This document shows, in pieces, positions 9,776 to 17,999 of a DNA stretch of 64,000 nucleotides (within the stretch, counting starts at the first letter, position 1; the number at the start of each line of letters is the position of its first letter). This DNA comes from an uncultured Bacteroidia bacterium (GTDB lineage Bacteria > Bacteroidota > Bacteroidia > NS11-12g > UBA9320), in assembly GCA_943787465.1 (NCBI GenBank), contig CALSMN010000006.1:1-64000 (forward strand), given 5' to 3'. Both the position numbers and the translations under genes were made by a program. The notes below the pieces were generated by a model. The model made no database searches. It saw only the letters and a program-made list of their open reading frames with translations, and had not been told where the DNA came from.

Positions 9776-10921
9776 TTATTTATTTGCAAATCCACTTGGG
9801 ATATTTACTATTCTTTGCTCTAAAAATATAGCATTCTTCTGAGAATCTTTTTGACAATTTTCATACATGGGTAAACGAAACATTAGTTGCCATATTGGTC
9901 TTGTCATTATTCCTGAGTTATTTGTCTGTTCTAAAAACAAATCTCTATCTTTTTTACTTTCCAACTCTAAACACATTAACCAATAATTAGCTTTTGTGTT
10001 TTCGGTTTCTTTTCTAAATTTTATCCCTCTATTTTCAAAAAAAACTGCATATTCATTTGCTAATTTAGCTTTGTATTCTAGAAATAATGGAAGCTGTTCT
10101 AACTGTGCACAACCGAGAGCTGCATTAATATTTGGCATTCTAAAATTGTACCCTAATTCATTATGAATAAATTCATATTGATGGTGCTCTTTAGCAGTTG
10201 TGGTTAAAAATTTAGCTCTATCTCCTAATTTAATATTATTAGTTACTATGACACCTCCTCCTCCAGTAGTTATAATTTTATTTCCATTAAATGAATATAC
10301 TCCAACTTCTCCAAATGTTCCAGTTGGCTTACCTTTGTATAAACTCCCAAGAGATTCAGCAGCATCTTCAACAATTGGTATTTTCCATAATTTACACACT
10401 TTAATTAATTCATCTAGATGTACTGGAAATCCAAATGTATGCATTGGTAAACAGGCTGAAATCCTTCTTCCGGTAGATTTATTATAACATCCATCATCTC
10501 TAAGCTCACCATATTTATCTAAAAAATCACTAACTGAATTTGAAGACAAACCCATGGTATCAATATCTACATCTAAAAAAATTGGATGTGCATTATTATA
10601 AGCGATAGCATTGACAGTTGCAACAAAAGTTAGAGCTTGGGTTATCACTTCATCATTTTTCTTAACACCAACTAAATTAAGAGCAACTTGGATACCAGAT
10701 GTTCCATTAACAACAGGTATAGCTTTTTTTACACCCGTAATATCTTGTAATAAATTTTCAAATTTATTAACAAAGGGTCCTACACTAGAAACGTAAGTTG
10801 AATCAATACATTCATTTAAATATTTTTTCTCGTTTCCAATAAAAACAGGTTCATGTAAGGATATAAATTTTTTATTATTAAACTTATCTCCTATAAATTG
10901 ATTGATCTCATTGAAATTCAT
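9776..10921 (-). CDS. legC: LegC-family sugar aminotransferase (DegT/DnrJ/EryC1)
   Basis: This 381-residue PLP enzyme would transfer an amino group to a 4-keto-6-deoxy sugar during nonulosonate (legionaminic-type) synthesis. The opening FISLHEPVFIGNEKKYLNEC is characteristic of the LegC subfamily. NGTSG at 72-76 binds PLP phosphate, Asp186 in VEDAAES pairs with the ring nitrogen, and Lys215 in SFNGNKIITTGGGG is the Schiff-base lysine. Length and motifs are complete. Its substrate should come from a 4,6-dehydratase, but the only such sequence beside it is a short remnant at 12381-12458. It lies 2 bases from the class III aminotransferase upstream. Confidence 0.88.
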   Translation of the reverse strand: MNFNEINQFIGDKFNNKKFISLHEPVFIGNEKKYLNECIDSTYVSSVGPFVNKFENLLQDITGVKKAIPVVNGTSGIQVALNLVGVKKNDEVITQALTFVATVNAIAYNNAHPIFLDVDIDTMGLSSNSVSDFLDKYGELRDDGCYNKSTGRRISACLPMHTFGFPVHLDELIKVCKLWKIPIVEDAAESLGSLYKGKPTGTFGEVGVYSFNGNKIITTGGGGVIVTNNIKLGDRAKFLTTTAKEHHQYEFIHNELGYNFRMPNINAALGCAQLEQLPLFLEYKAKLANEYAVFFENRGIKFRKETENTKANYWLMCLELESKKDRDLFLEQTNNSGIMTRPIWQLMFRLPMYENCQKDSQKNAIFLEQRIVNIPSGFANK

Positions 10922-10922
10922 A

Positions 10923-12266
10923 TTATGAATTTAGTCTTTTAAAACCTGATTTTATTAAATCACCTTTTATATAATTTTCGACTTTGTCCCCTTTATCATT
11001 TATGAATTTAATTTTCTCAAAAACCTCTAAAGTTTTTTTGTTGAATTTTTTTAAAATCGATTCAGAGTAAACCGTACAAGAATATGACGATGATCCAACA
11101 AGGAAATTTTCTTTAAGCATTTCTTGAGCATAGAATGTTTGATAAACATTTTCTGCGCCATCTAAAAACTTGAAGGAAGCTAATGGGTCTAAGCCAGAAA
11201 TATTTATATTGATGTTAGTCTTTTTTGCAGATTCCTCCCATGCTTCTTTTATTTTCTTACCATTATAAACTAATTTTTCATGAGATTTTTGTTTTGAAAA
11301 TAGGTCTAAATTAGCTACTCCAGCGGTAAATCCAACTCTTTCTGTCCACATGGTTGAACTTATAAACGATAATGTAGCTTTATTCATTACAGACTCCTTT
11401 CCTATTACTGCACTTATTGGAAACCCATTTCCCAGAGCTTTTCCAAAAACAGTCATGTCAGGATCAACTCCGCTTAGTAAGTGCCAAGCACCGTTATTTT
11501 CTCGAAAAGCAGAAGTAACTTCATCAAAAATTAGCACAGCACCAATTTCATTACATAATTCTCTTATCTTTTGAAGATATCCTGGTAACGGTTTTACTCC
11601 TCTAGTAGGCTCCATGATTACAACACCAATTTTATCTCTATTTTCTTTAATTATTTCTAAGCCATCAAAATCATTATAAATAAAAGGGTATGTTGATCCC
11701 TGGAGGTTTTTAGGGACTCCAGCAGCGTCCAATCCAGGGAGTAGTTGGTCCTTCAAATTCTCTTTATCACCAATATTTGTTGCAATATACCAATCATGCC
11801 ATCCATGATATCCACAAATTGCAACTCCATCTTTTCCAGATGCTGCTCTAGCAATTCTAACAGCTATAGAGCAAGCCTCGCCTCCTGTTCTGGCAAACCT
11901 TGCCATAGAACTATAAGGATGAAGTTGTATTAATCGCTCAGCTAATTCAAGCTCTTCATAGGAATTAAGTGAACTCATTGAGCCTCTTCTTATTGAACTA
12001 ATTACTTTTTTATTTATTTTAGAGTTTGCATATCCATGAATACAGGAACCAACACCCATTTGTGCAAAATCAACATATTTTTTATTATTTAAGTCCCACA
12101 CATTATATCCTTTAGCTTTGTGGTAATAAGATGGCCATTGGCCAGGTAAAAATCTTTCAGCTTTTTTTGAAATAAGCTCTCCACCTCCAGGAATTATAGT
12201 CTTTGCATAACCCCATACATCAGATGAATTAGTGATACTTCTTTTTTTTAAAAATTGATGTAACAT
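10923..12266 (-). CDS. Class III aminotransferase, glutamate-1-semialdehyde aminomutase-like
   Basis: This 447-residue fold-type I PLP enzyme resembles HemL-like aminotransferases. GYHGWHDW at 152-159 is the conserved aromatic stacking segment, Asp248 in IFDEV binds the pyridine nitrogen and Lys276 in VFGKALGNG is the PLP lysine. It is the first intact gene of the nonulosonate module, directly upstream of LegC. A haem-synthesis role is unlikely here because no other haem gene is near. Proteins of this kind occur in sugar clusters and may aminate an unusual sugar or side chain. The N-terminus (SSDVWGYAKTIIPGG) is complete. Confidence 0.8.
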   Translation of the reverse strand: MLHQFLKKRSITNSSDVWGYAKTIIPGGGELISKKAERFLPGQWPSYYHKAKGYNVWDLNNKKYVDFAQMGVGSCIHGYANSKINKKVISSIRRGSMSSLNSYEELELAERLIQLHPYSSMARFARTGGEACSIAVRIARAASGKDGVAICGYHGWHDWYIATNIGDKENLKDQLLPGLDAAGVPKNLQGSTYPFIYNDFDGLEIIKENRDKIGVVIMEPTRGVKPLPGYLQKIRELCNEIGAVLIFDEVTSAFRENNGAWHLLSGVDPDMTVFGKALGNGFPISAVIGKESVMNKATLSFISSTMWTERVGFTAGVANLDLFSKQKSHEKLVYNGKKIKEAWEESAKKTNININISGLDPLASFKFLDGAENVYQTFYAQEMLKENFLVGSSSYSCTVYSESILKKFNKKTLEVFEKIKFINDKGDKVENYIKGDLIKSGFKRLNS

Positions 12267-12380
12267 AATATATATTTTTAATTTTTATTGTTTTTAAATA
12301 ATTTTAAATCTGAATCCATCATACTTTTTACTTACTAATGATTGTAAATTATGTTGTTTACTAGATCTTCCAAATTAAAT

Positions 12381-12458
12381 CTAAATATCCGGATTTCTCT
12401 CTAAAATTAGTTTGGTAAACATTTTACCAAAAGAACCTGTACCACCCGTTATTGAAAA
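12381..12458 (-). pseudogene. Remnant of PseB/FlaA1-type NDP-sugar 4,6-dehydratase
   Basis: Twenty-six minus-strand codons read FSITGGTGSFGKMFTKLI and then LERNPDI before a stop at 12381-12383. GGTGSFG is the NAD(P)-binding motif of PseB/CapD-type 4,6-dehydratases, normally within the first 15 residues. No start codon precedes it in this frame: upstream sequence switches at about 12459 to an unrelated plus-strand gene end. Downstream only short protein-like scraps (FGRSSKQHNLQ and similar) remain before the class III aminotransferase at 12266. This is a deletion or recombination scar that removed the enzyme expected to make the LegC substrate. Confidence 0.65.
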
Positions 12459-12779
12459 CGAATTGCAGATACTACCTCCTTTGCCAGCAGATGAATTCTA
12501 CGAAGTTACCAGAGGATATGTAAGGCTAAACGGTAGAGTAATAAGCGGTACGCACGAGATAGATATAGTAGAAGAGCCAGTGAGCACTTATTAGCTAAAG
12601 TTCCGAGCTCCTTCTTTAATATACAGAATAACACCGACCTTTTAGAGATAGTCGCACATAATACCACTCCTATACATTTCGGTAGTGGCTTAAAATTAAC
12701 GTCAAACAATAATATGAGCTTCGAGCCTGAAACCTCACTCACAACTAATTTAGTTTACCGTTTAGATCTACTAATTTAA
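12459..12779 (+). pseudogene. 3' end of an unknown plus-strand gene, with one frameshift
   Basis: Plus-strand translation gives ENELQILPPLPADEFYEV, then RGYVRLNGRVISG, and after a one-base frame change near 12585 continues LLAKVPSSFFNIQNNTD and ends TTNLVYRLDLLI with a TAA at 12777-12779. The composition is that of a beta-rich soluble protein. It is not in the same orientation as the surrounding locus, has no start of its own, and its base composition is richer in GC than the module beside it. A hairpin with a T tract follows (12802-12832). I do not recognise the family. An ATG at 12412 lies in the neighbouring remnant and is not credible as its start. Confidence 0.4.
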
Positions 12780-12801
12780 CAGTTATTTATATTTTTTCTT
12801 C

Positions 12802-12832
12802 GACTACCACCGGTAGTCACATGTGATTTTTT
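12802..12832 (+). terminator. Rho-independent-type terminator after the unknown gene end
   Basis: A perfect 7-base stem, GACTACC (12802-12808) and GGTAGTC (12812-12818), encloses a 3-base loop. It is followed by the 10-base palindrome TCACATGTGA (12817-12826) and six T residues (12827-12832) on the plus strand. Its position 22 bases after the TAA at 12777-12779 supports a real gene end there. It is also in the gap after wzz on the minus strand, but there the T tract is absent. Confidence 0.6.
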
Positions 12833-12857
12833 CGCCTCTTTGGACTTTAAAAAAAAA

Positions 12858-13931
12858 CTACTCCCCCTGCATTAGATCCTTCCACAGGATCCGCCCAATC
12901 ACCAACCCGCTGAACACAAAGCCGCCCGCTATCATCCCCAAGATCATGCTTAGCTTCCAGCCCAAAATTTTATCTCCCTCTATCGGCAATCTAGGCTCAT
13001 CTAATTTTTGGAAGTATGGCGTTTCGCTTTTTAAGATAAAATCCGAGGTTTCTTTGTTTTTGATCACCTCCGCATACATCGCTCCGTACATCTGCAAGTT
13101 CCGTCCTGAGCGAGAGGTAGGGAGTCTATCGTAGGTTTTAACTAATCCTAGTTTATCCGACCCCGTGGCCAAACCACTCTCAGCACCACTCAGTACAAGC
13201 CATAAATAGAATCTGCCTTGAGGGTAAGCTCCTGAAGCGTCTTTTTAGGTCCTTCAGTAGATTTAAGCACGTAATACACTTGTATCTTATCGTACCAAGA
13301 GTTGGTGAGCGCTGCAGATAGCTCTTGATCAATAGCGGTAGTCGCGATTTTTAATATGGTACTTTTCTCATCAAACTCTAAATTCGCTATCCCTGGTTTT
13401 TTGTCTCCTTTAAAAAATTCTATTAACGTATTCAAAGCAATGTTATACTGCTTGGTAGCTGCAAATGGCTTGGTAAACAAAAAATCCACCAACACCGTAT
13501 CTTCCTGCCAGCCCTCGTGCATTTCATAAGGCCTTAATGATATGATTGGCCAGTAAATCTCTTGCACCCCCTACCGTAGCTGAATCCATCAGGGTTCGCT
13601 CACATATCTTACCCGAACGGGCGATTTCGGTGATCTTTTCAAAGTTACTTGCTCCACCACCGCTGCCACCCAGTCCGAACTGGCCTAGCATAGCTCCAAT
13701 GCCTGACATACTACCGCCTTCGTCCTGATTTACCATAAAGGTAAGTTCAGCCGTATAGGTCGTAGGTTTTAAATACGCTTTTAACACAAATCCCGCTCCA
13801 AAAAGAAGTGATACCGCTATAAGTCCAATCTTCTTGGACCAGATTACCTTGATGTACTCTTGGGTCTTTAAGATGAGTTCTTTTATAGATATTTCATCTT
13901 CGTGTTGGTAGTCCTTTTCTTGATTTTGCAT
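12858..13931 (-). pseudogene. Wzz-like chain-length determinant/polysaccharide co-polymerase, two frameshifts
   Basis: This inner-membrane protein would control polymer length and partner the SLBB exporter. The first piece (13524-13931) has the N-terminal membrane helix KIGLIAVSLLFGAGFVLKAYL and a Gly-rich stretch near residues 72-92. The second piece (13190-13567) forms the periplasmic helical part. The third (12858-13172) has the proline-rich Wzz segment ending EPRLPIEGDKI and the C-terminal helix SMILGMIAGGFVFSGLVIG. Frames change near 13530-13555 and 13175-13190, and the protein is coherent across both. No tyrosine kinase domain is attached. Its start lies 12 bases after the SLBB gene stop, so the two are co-transcribed. 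Confidence 0.8.
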
Positions 13932-13942
13932 AAAGGTAGTTG

Positions 13943-16654
13943 TTAAAGATTATTGGACAAAGTAATCACCGTAAAGGCAGAAATCATTAAGGTTAAAATT
14001 TCGGTAACAGTATCTTTTAGATTTACCTTGCTTTCTTCTTTTTTCCTGTTTCTGCGTTCTTCTATTTTATTGGCTTTTTTACCACTTATCACAATCTCAG
14101 AACCGTTTTTTACGATACGGTGCACACGAAAGAGTAAAAAATTATGCGTTTTCTTAAACCTACCGTCCAAGTCTTTTACATACGTTTGAGCACGCTTGGC
14201 ATCATTGTCAAATCCTCCTGCATACTCTTTGATATAGTAGCCTGCTCGTTTCCCTTTGAAATAAGGAGAGGCAACCTTACCATCGCTATTTAGCATAGTC
14301 GTAGCCACAAACTCTTGTGCCCGGGTACCGCTAACGTCCACTAACACTATGTCCTGCTTTTTTCCGATGACGATTACATCATTTTTGAGTACCACTACAT
14401 TGTGGTTTTTGTTTTTTTTGCGTTTTAATGCCTTTTTAAAATCAATGGTTATTCTACCCACATTATTGTAAGAGCGTGTAATTGTAGAATTAAATAAATA
14501 CGCCTCGTCGGTGATTCCACCGGCTTTGGCTAAAATATCTGCCAGCGTTTCTCTGTCTTTAGTGATAGGATATTGACCGGGATATTTCACCTCCCCTTCT
14601 ACGGTTACTGTACGTATTAATTTGAAGTCGGGTACTTTACGCACCACTACAATATCAAACGGTTGTAGGGAAATAGCACCATCTCCTTTGAGGTCTAAAG
14701 CGCGGTTAATACTCACAGAATTAATGCGTACCTGAGTAGGGACATTATCCTGTATCAATAGTCTAAATATATCTACCTTGTTGCTAGCAGCATCTATAGT
14801 GAGGCCCCCAGCTTTTAGCAAAAGATCGGTAAGTGTCAAGGTAGAATCATACCGTAATTTCTGTGGATTTTTTACGGCACCACGTACTTCTACAAATAAC
14901 TCTTCTTGAAAATCTGCAACACTTGGTATGGTGATTTGGTCGTAGGGTTGAATTACGATGTCGGCACTGCTGCCTGGATTGGCCAAAGCCTCTGCAATAT
15001 CAACCAATTTGTACGACACTTTTTTACCGCTATTTATGTTCCTACCCGTGACATAAGCAAAGGCAGTCGCTTGGTCTTTCACGCCACCTGCTAACAGTAT
15101 CGCATCAGAGAAACGAATGGTTTTGTTAGGATCTAAAAAATGACTGTCCAACGGCTGACGTACCGCACCTGACAGACTAAACGTGTACTTCTCTACGAAT
15201 GTACGTTGGTCAAAAATAACGATTCCGTCTTCTTTTTGGAGTTTAAACGTACTGTTATCTGCGTTCAGATTGAGACTCAACAATTGATAGGTACCGTCTA
15301 TGTTCTTACGAGTAAGGTAGGCTAAGTCTGTCCGTGCAAATTCTTCCAATTTTGCTTTGGTCAAGAGGTCTGCTATGCTAAGGGATTCAGAAAGCTCATA
15401 ATGTCCTCCAAAACGAACTGCACCGGTAATAGACACATAGTTTTGGTACTCTTTCTCGGTTGATTTAAATACAACTCGATCTAGGTCTTCTAAGACCATT
15501 TTTTTGGTAAGCTGGTAATCGTAGGTAAATAAATTATCCTGTAAACCGTTGTTGCGAATGATGTTGTAATTCGCCAATACCGTGTTTTTACGCACACCAC
15601 CGGCAATTTTTAACAAGTCAGCGATATTTTCTTTGGGTAACAACTCAAAGTTTCCTGTATGTGTAAATGGGCCTGTTAAGTTTACCAAATTCTGAATGGG
15701 TGGAATGAAGATTACGCTGTTGTTTTGTAAGCCATATCCTTCCGCTTTCTTTGGATTGGTTAAAAATTCATACACGTCAATTGTATACTCTTTACTTCCA
15801 TTCAATACTCTAATAGCCCGTACCGATCCATTTTTAGTAGGGCCGCCTGCGGCAAGTATAGCATGAAGGGCATTGTTAAGCGAGGAGATGGTGTACGAAC
15901 CTGGATTTTGTACTGCCCCAAAAATATTTACCGTAATAGTGCGAGCCGAGGTAACTTCTAGGTTAAACTGTCCATTGTTAAAAATGTATGCTTGCTGAAA
16001 GCGTTTGAATAATAGTTCTTTGGCTTTACCAAATTGCACTCCTTTTAAATTGATTTTATACATACCCTTTGGTCGTATGAAACCATCATTTTCTATCTGG
16101 TAGATTAAGTCTGCTTGCGACTTCCCAAAAATATTAATAGTTATCTTATCACCTACATCAAGAATATAATGATCCGGCGTACTACTGGTTTGAGTCGTTT
16201 TATAAAAGTCTAAGGTATTATCAAAGAATATAGAATGTCCATAAATCGGAGATGCTTTTTCTGTATTGGTGTGGTCTGCTTTAATATCTGAGATGGCTTC
16301 CTCTACGCTTGCTCCTGTCTCTACCTTAACTCCTACTTCTGCAGTACTTACCTCATCTAGCTTTTCAAACTTATCTTCTAAGTTCTCCTTAGAAAGTTCA
16401 TTATTTACCGTAAGGCCCTTCTCTGCTTCTATTTCTGCGACGGCTTGCTCAATGGTGCCTTGTAAAGAAGGCAAATCCTCTGGCGATATATTATCTACAT
16501 CAATGCCTTTACCCGCTAAGTTGTCTTTTAATTCTTGCTCTGTAATTCCTTTGCTTGCCAACAGAGACTTGGCTTGTAATAAATCAGTCGGTACCTGAGC
16601 CGACGCTATGGTACTTGCGATTAAAAGAAAAAATATGAATATATGATTTTTCAT
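13943..16654 (-). CDS. SLBB-repeat polysaccharide export protein (Wza/OPX family)
   Basis: This 903-residue exported protein should form or gate the outer-membrane route for the capsule. It has a signal peptide (HIFIFFLLIASTIASAQ), a short repeat-like region with ITEQELKDNL, a Poly_export domain near residues 160-235 (PDHYILDVGDKITINIFG) and then about five SLBB domains, each with a form of V.G.V..PG.Y. and a LLK.AGG helix. The C-terminus ends in a hydrophobic helix after an Arg/Lys-rich linker. It is far longer than E. coli Wza, as is common in Bacteroidota. The open reading frame is intact. A truncated paralogue of its N-terminus lies upstream at 16831-17034. Confidence 0.88.
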   Translation of the reverse strand: MKNHIFIFFLLIASTIASAQVPTDLLQAKSLLASKGITEQELKDNLAGKGIDVDNISPEDLPSLQGTIEQAVAEIEAEKGLTVNNELSKENLEDKFEKLDEVSTAEVGVKVETGASVEEAISDIKADHTNTEKASPIYGHSIFFDNTLDFYKTTQTSSTPDHYILDVGDKITINIFGKSQADLIYQIENDGFIRPKGMYKINLKGVQFGKAKELLFKRFQQAYIFNNGQFNLEVTSARTITVNIFGAVQNPGSYTISSLNNALHAILAAGGPTKNGSVRAIRVLNGSKEYTIDVYEFLTNPKKAEGYGLQNNSVIFIPPIQNLVNLTGPFTHTGNFELLPKENIADLLKIAGGVRKNTVLANYNIIRNNGLQDNLFTYDYQLTKKMVLEDLDRVVFKSTEKEYQNYVSITGAVRFGGHYELSESLSIADLLTKAKLEEFARTDLAYLTRKNIDGTYQLLSLNLNADNSTFKLQKEDGIVIFDQRTFVEKYTFSLSGAVRQPLDSHFLDPNKTIRFSDAILLAGGVKDQATAFAYVTGRNINSGKKVSYKLVDIAEALANPGSSADIVIQPYDQITIPSVADFQEELFVEVRGAVKNPQKLRYDSTLTLTDLLLKAGGLTIDAASNKVDIFRLLIQDNVPTQVRINSVSINRALDLKGDGAISLQPFDIVVVRKVPDFKLIRTVTVEGEVKYPGQYPITKDRETLADILAKAGGITDEAYLFNSTITRSYNNVGRITIDFKKALKRKKNKNHNVVVLKNDVIVIGKKQDIVLVDVSGTRAQEFVATTMLNSDGKVASPYFKGKRAGYYIKEYAGGFDNDAKRAQTYVKDLDGRFKKTHNFLLFRVHRIVKNGSEIVISGKKANKIEERRNRKKEESKVNLKDTVTEILTLMISAFTVITLSNNL

Positions 16655-16826
16655 GATTTTGTTTTATGTAGGTGCAAACCTTATTTAATATTTGTTTTTT
16701 GAAACAGCATATCTGTTAAACGTATGCTGTTATTAGTTGAAATGTTGTTAAGATACACTAGTTGAATAGTTTAAAGGTATGTTGCTTTATCTACTATAAA
16801 CTGCTAGCTTGACCTACCCTACTACC

Positions 16827-16871
16827 CTCTTTAAGTATACCCATATCCACTCTTTTCTATTTCTACGGCTA
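16827..16871. repeat. Partial duplicate of the rfbA 3' end (copy at 17138-17196)
   Basis: Both copies share CTCTTTAAG at one end and CCACTCTTTTCTATTTCT near the other. The copy here lacks about 14 bases present in rfbA. The similarity ends abruptly where the SLBB-like N-terminal coding sequence begins. Confidence 0.65.
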
Positions 16872-17034
16872 ATTTATCTTGAAGTTGTTTCTCAGATATG
16901 CCTTTTTCCGCTAATTCTCTCTGCGATTTAACATACGAAAATGGAACAGCTACTTGACTAAAAATAGGTGTAGAAGCCAGCAAAAAAAAGAAAGCGATAA
17001 CGCTTAATCTTTTCATTTGTCTAAATTTTTTCAT
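16831..17034 (-). pseudogene. Chimeric remnant: SLBB exporter N-terminus joined to rfbA 3' end
   Basis: This 67-codon reading frame starts with a signal peptide (VIAFFFLLASTPIFSQ) and a segment ELAEKGISEKQLQDKLA that matches the N-terminus of the SLBB exporter next door (SLLASKGITEQELKDNLA). It then switches to [11 protein letters not shown], which matches the end of RfbA (KEIEKSGYG). At DNA level 16827-16871 aligns with 17138-17196 inside rfbA, with a gap of about 14 bases. It is best read as the scar of recombination between an older exporter gene and a second rfbA copy. A short exported peptide could still be made, but there is no sign of function. Confidence 0.7.
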
Positions 17035-17128
17035 TTTTTGGTTTTGGTAACTGCGAATTAATGCGAAATGAATGATTCAATGTTTATTTATTCTTTAAAC
17101 GTAAATATTTATTGGATGAAATGAATCT

Positions 17129-17998
17129 CTATTTACTCTCTTTAAGAATGCGTTTTAGATAAGTTCCATAACCACTCTTTTCTATTTCTTTGGCTAGAAT
17201 TAACAACTGTTTTTTATCAATATAGCCTTTTTTGTAAGCAATTTCTTCAATGCATCCCACCTTATATCCCTGCCTTTTTTCTATAACTCTTACAAATTCT
17301 GAAGCATCATGCAATGATTCAAAATTACCCGTATCCAACCAAGCTGTACCTCTATCAAAAACTTTAACTTTGAGTTTCCCAGCTTCTAAATAATGTTTAT
17401 TGATATCTGTGATTTCATATTCGCCACGATCAGATGGCTTCAAGGATTTAGCAATTCTTATCACACTATTATCATAAAAGTATAAACCTGGAATTGCATA
17501 ATTGGATTGAGGACGCTTGGGTTTTTCTTCAATACTCAAAGCATTAAAGTGCTCATCAAAATCAACGACCCCGTAGCGTTCAGGATCTGTCACTTGATAG
17601 GCAAATACTATTCCTCCCGAGGGATTTATACAATCTGATAATAACTCATCCATACCCGATTTGTAAAATATATTATCCCCTAAAACTAAAGCCACATCGT
17701 CATCTCCAATAAAATCTTCTCCGATGACAAAAGCCTGAGCTAGACCATTTGGAACAGACTGTATCGCATACGAAAACGCACATCCCAAATGAGAACCATC
17801 TCCTAACAGTCGTTTAAATTGAGCATTGTCCTCAGGGGTAGTGATAATTAAAATCTCTGAAATACCCGCCAACATTAAAGTTGAAAGTGGATAATAGATC
17901 ATGGGTTTATCATATATTGGCATCAACTGTTTACTGATTCCTTTGGTAATCGGATATAATCGGGTGCCTGACCCTCCTGCTAATATGATTCCTTTCAT
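17129..17998 (-). CDS. rfbA: Glucose-1-phosphate thymidylyltransferase
   Basis: This 289-residue enzyme makes dTDP-glucose from glucose 1-phosphate and dTTP, the first step toward dTDP-6-deoxy sugars. The nucleotide-binding signature [13 protein letters not shown] is at residues 6-18, followed by [18 protein letters not shown], and LGDNIFY and [10 protein letters not shown] are typical of the family. Length is standard. RfbB lies four genes upstream in the same operon, but no rfbC or rfbD is present in the window, so the dTDP-4-keto-6-deoxyglucose may go to another sugar or be completed elsewhere. Confidence 0.95.
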   Translation of the reverse strand: MKGIILAGGSGTRLYPITKGISKQLMPIYDKPMIYYPLSTLMLAGISEILIITTPEDNAQFKRLLGDGSHLGCAFSYAIQSVPNGLAQAFVIGEDFIGDDDVALVLGDNIFYKSGMDELLSDCINPSGGIVFAYQVTDPERYGVVDFDEHFNALSIEEKPKRPQSNYAIPGLYFYDNSVIRIAKSLKPSDRGEYEITDINKHYLEAGKLKVKVFDRGTAWLDTGNFESLHDASEFVRVIEKRQGYKVGCIEEIAYKKGYIDKKQLLILAKEIEKSGYGTYLKRILKESK

Positions 17999-17999
17999 G

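Noticed and set aside
10923-12266. HemL (glutamate-1-semialdehyde aminomutase) for haem synthesis
   Set aside because: The context is a sugar cluster and the N-terminal and substrate-loop sequence differs from housekeeping HemL; a sugar or side-chain aminotransferase is more likely.
12412-12594. 60-codon plus-strand frame starting at 12412
   Set aside because: Its first part is antisense to the dehydratase remnant and its end is a frameshift, so the start is spurious. Only the part from about 12459 on looks coding.
12506-12742. 78-codon minus-strand frame rich in Leu
   Set aside because: It is the antisense shadow of the plus-strand gene end, with no family features.
13546-13728. Pro/Ser-rich plus-strand frame
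   Set aside because: It is the antisense of the Gly-rich stretch of the Wzz-like protein.
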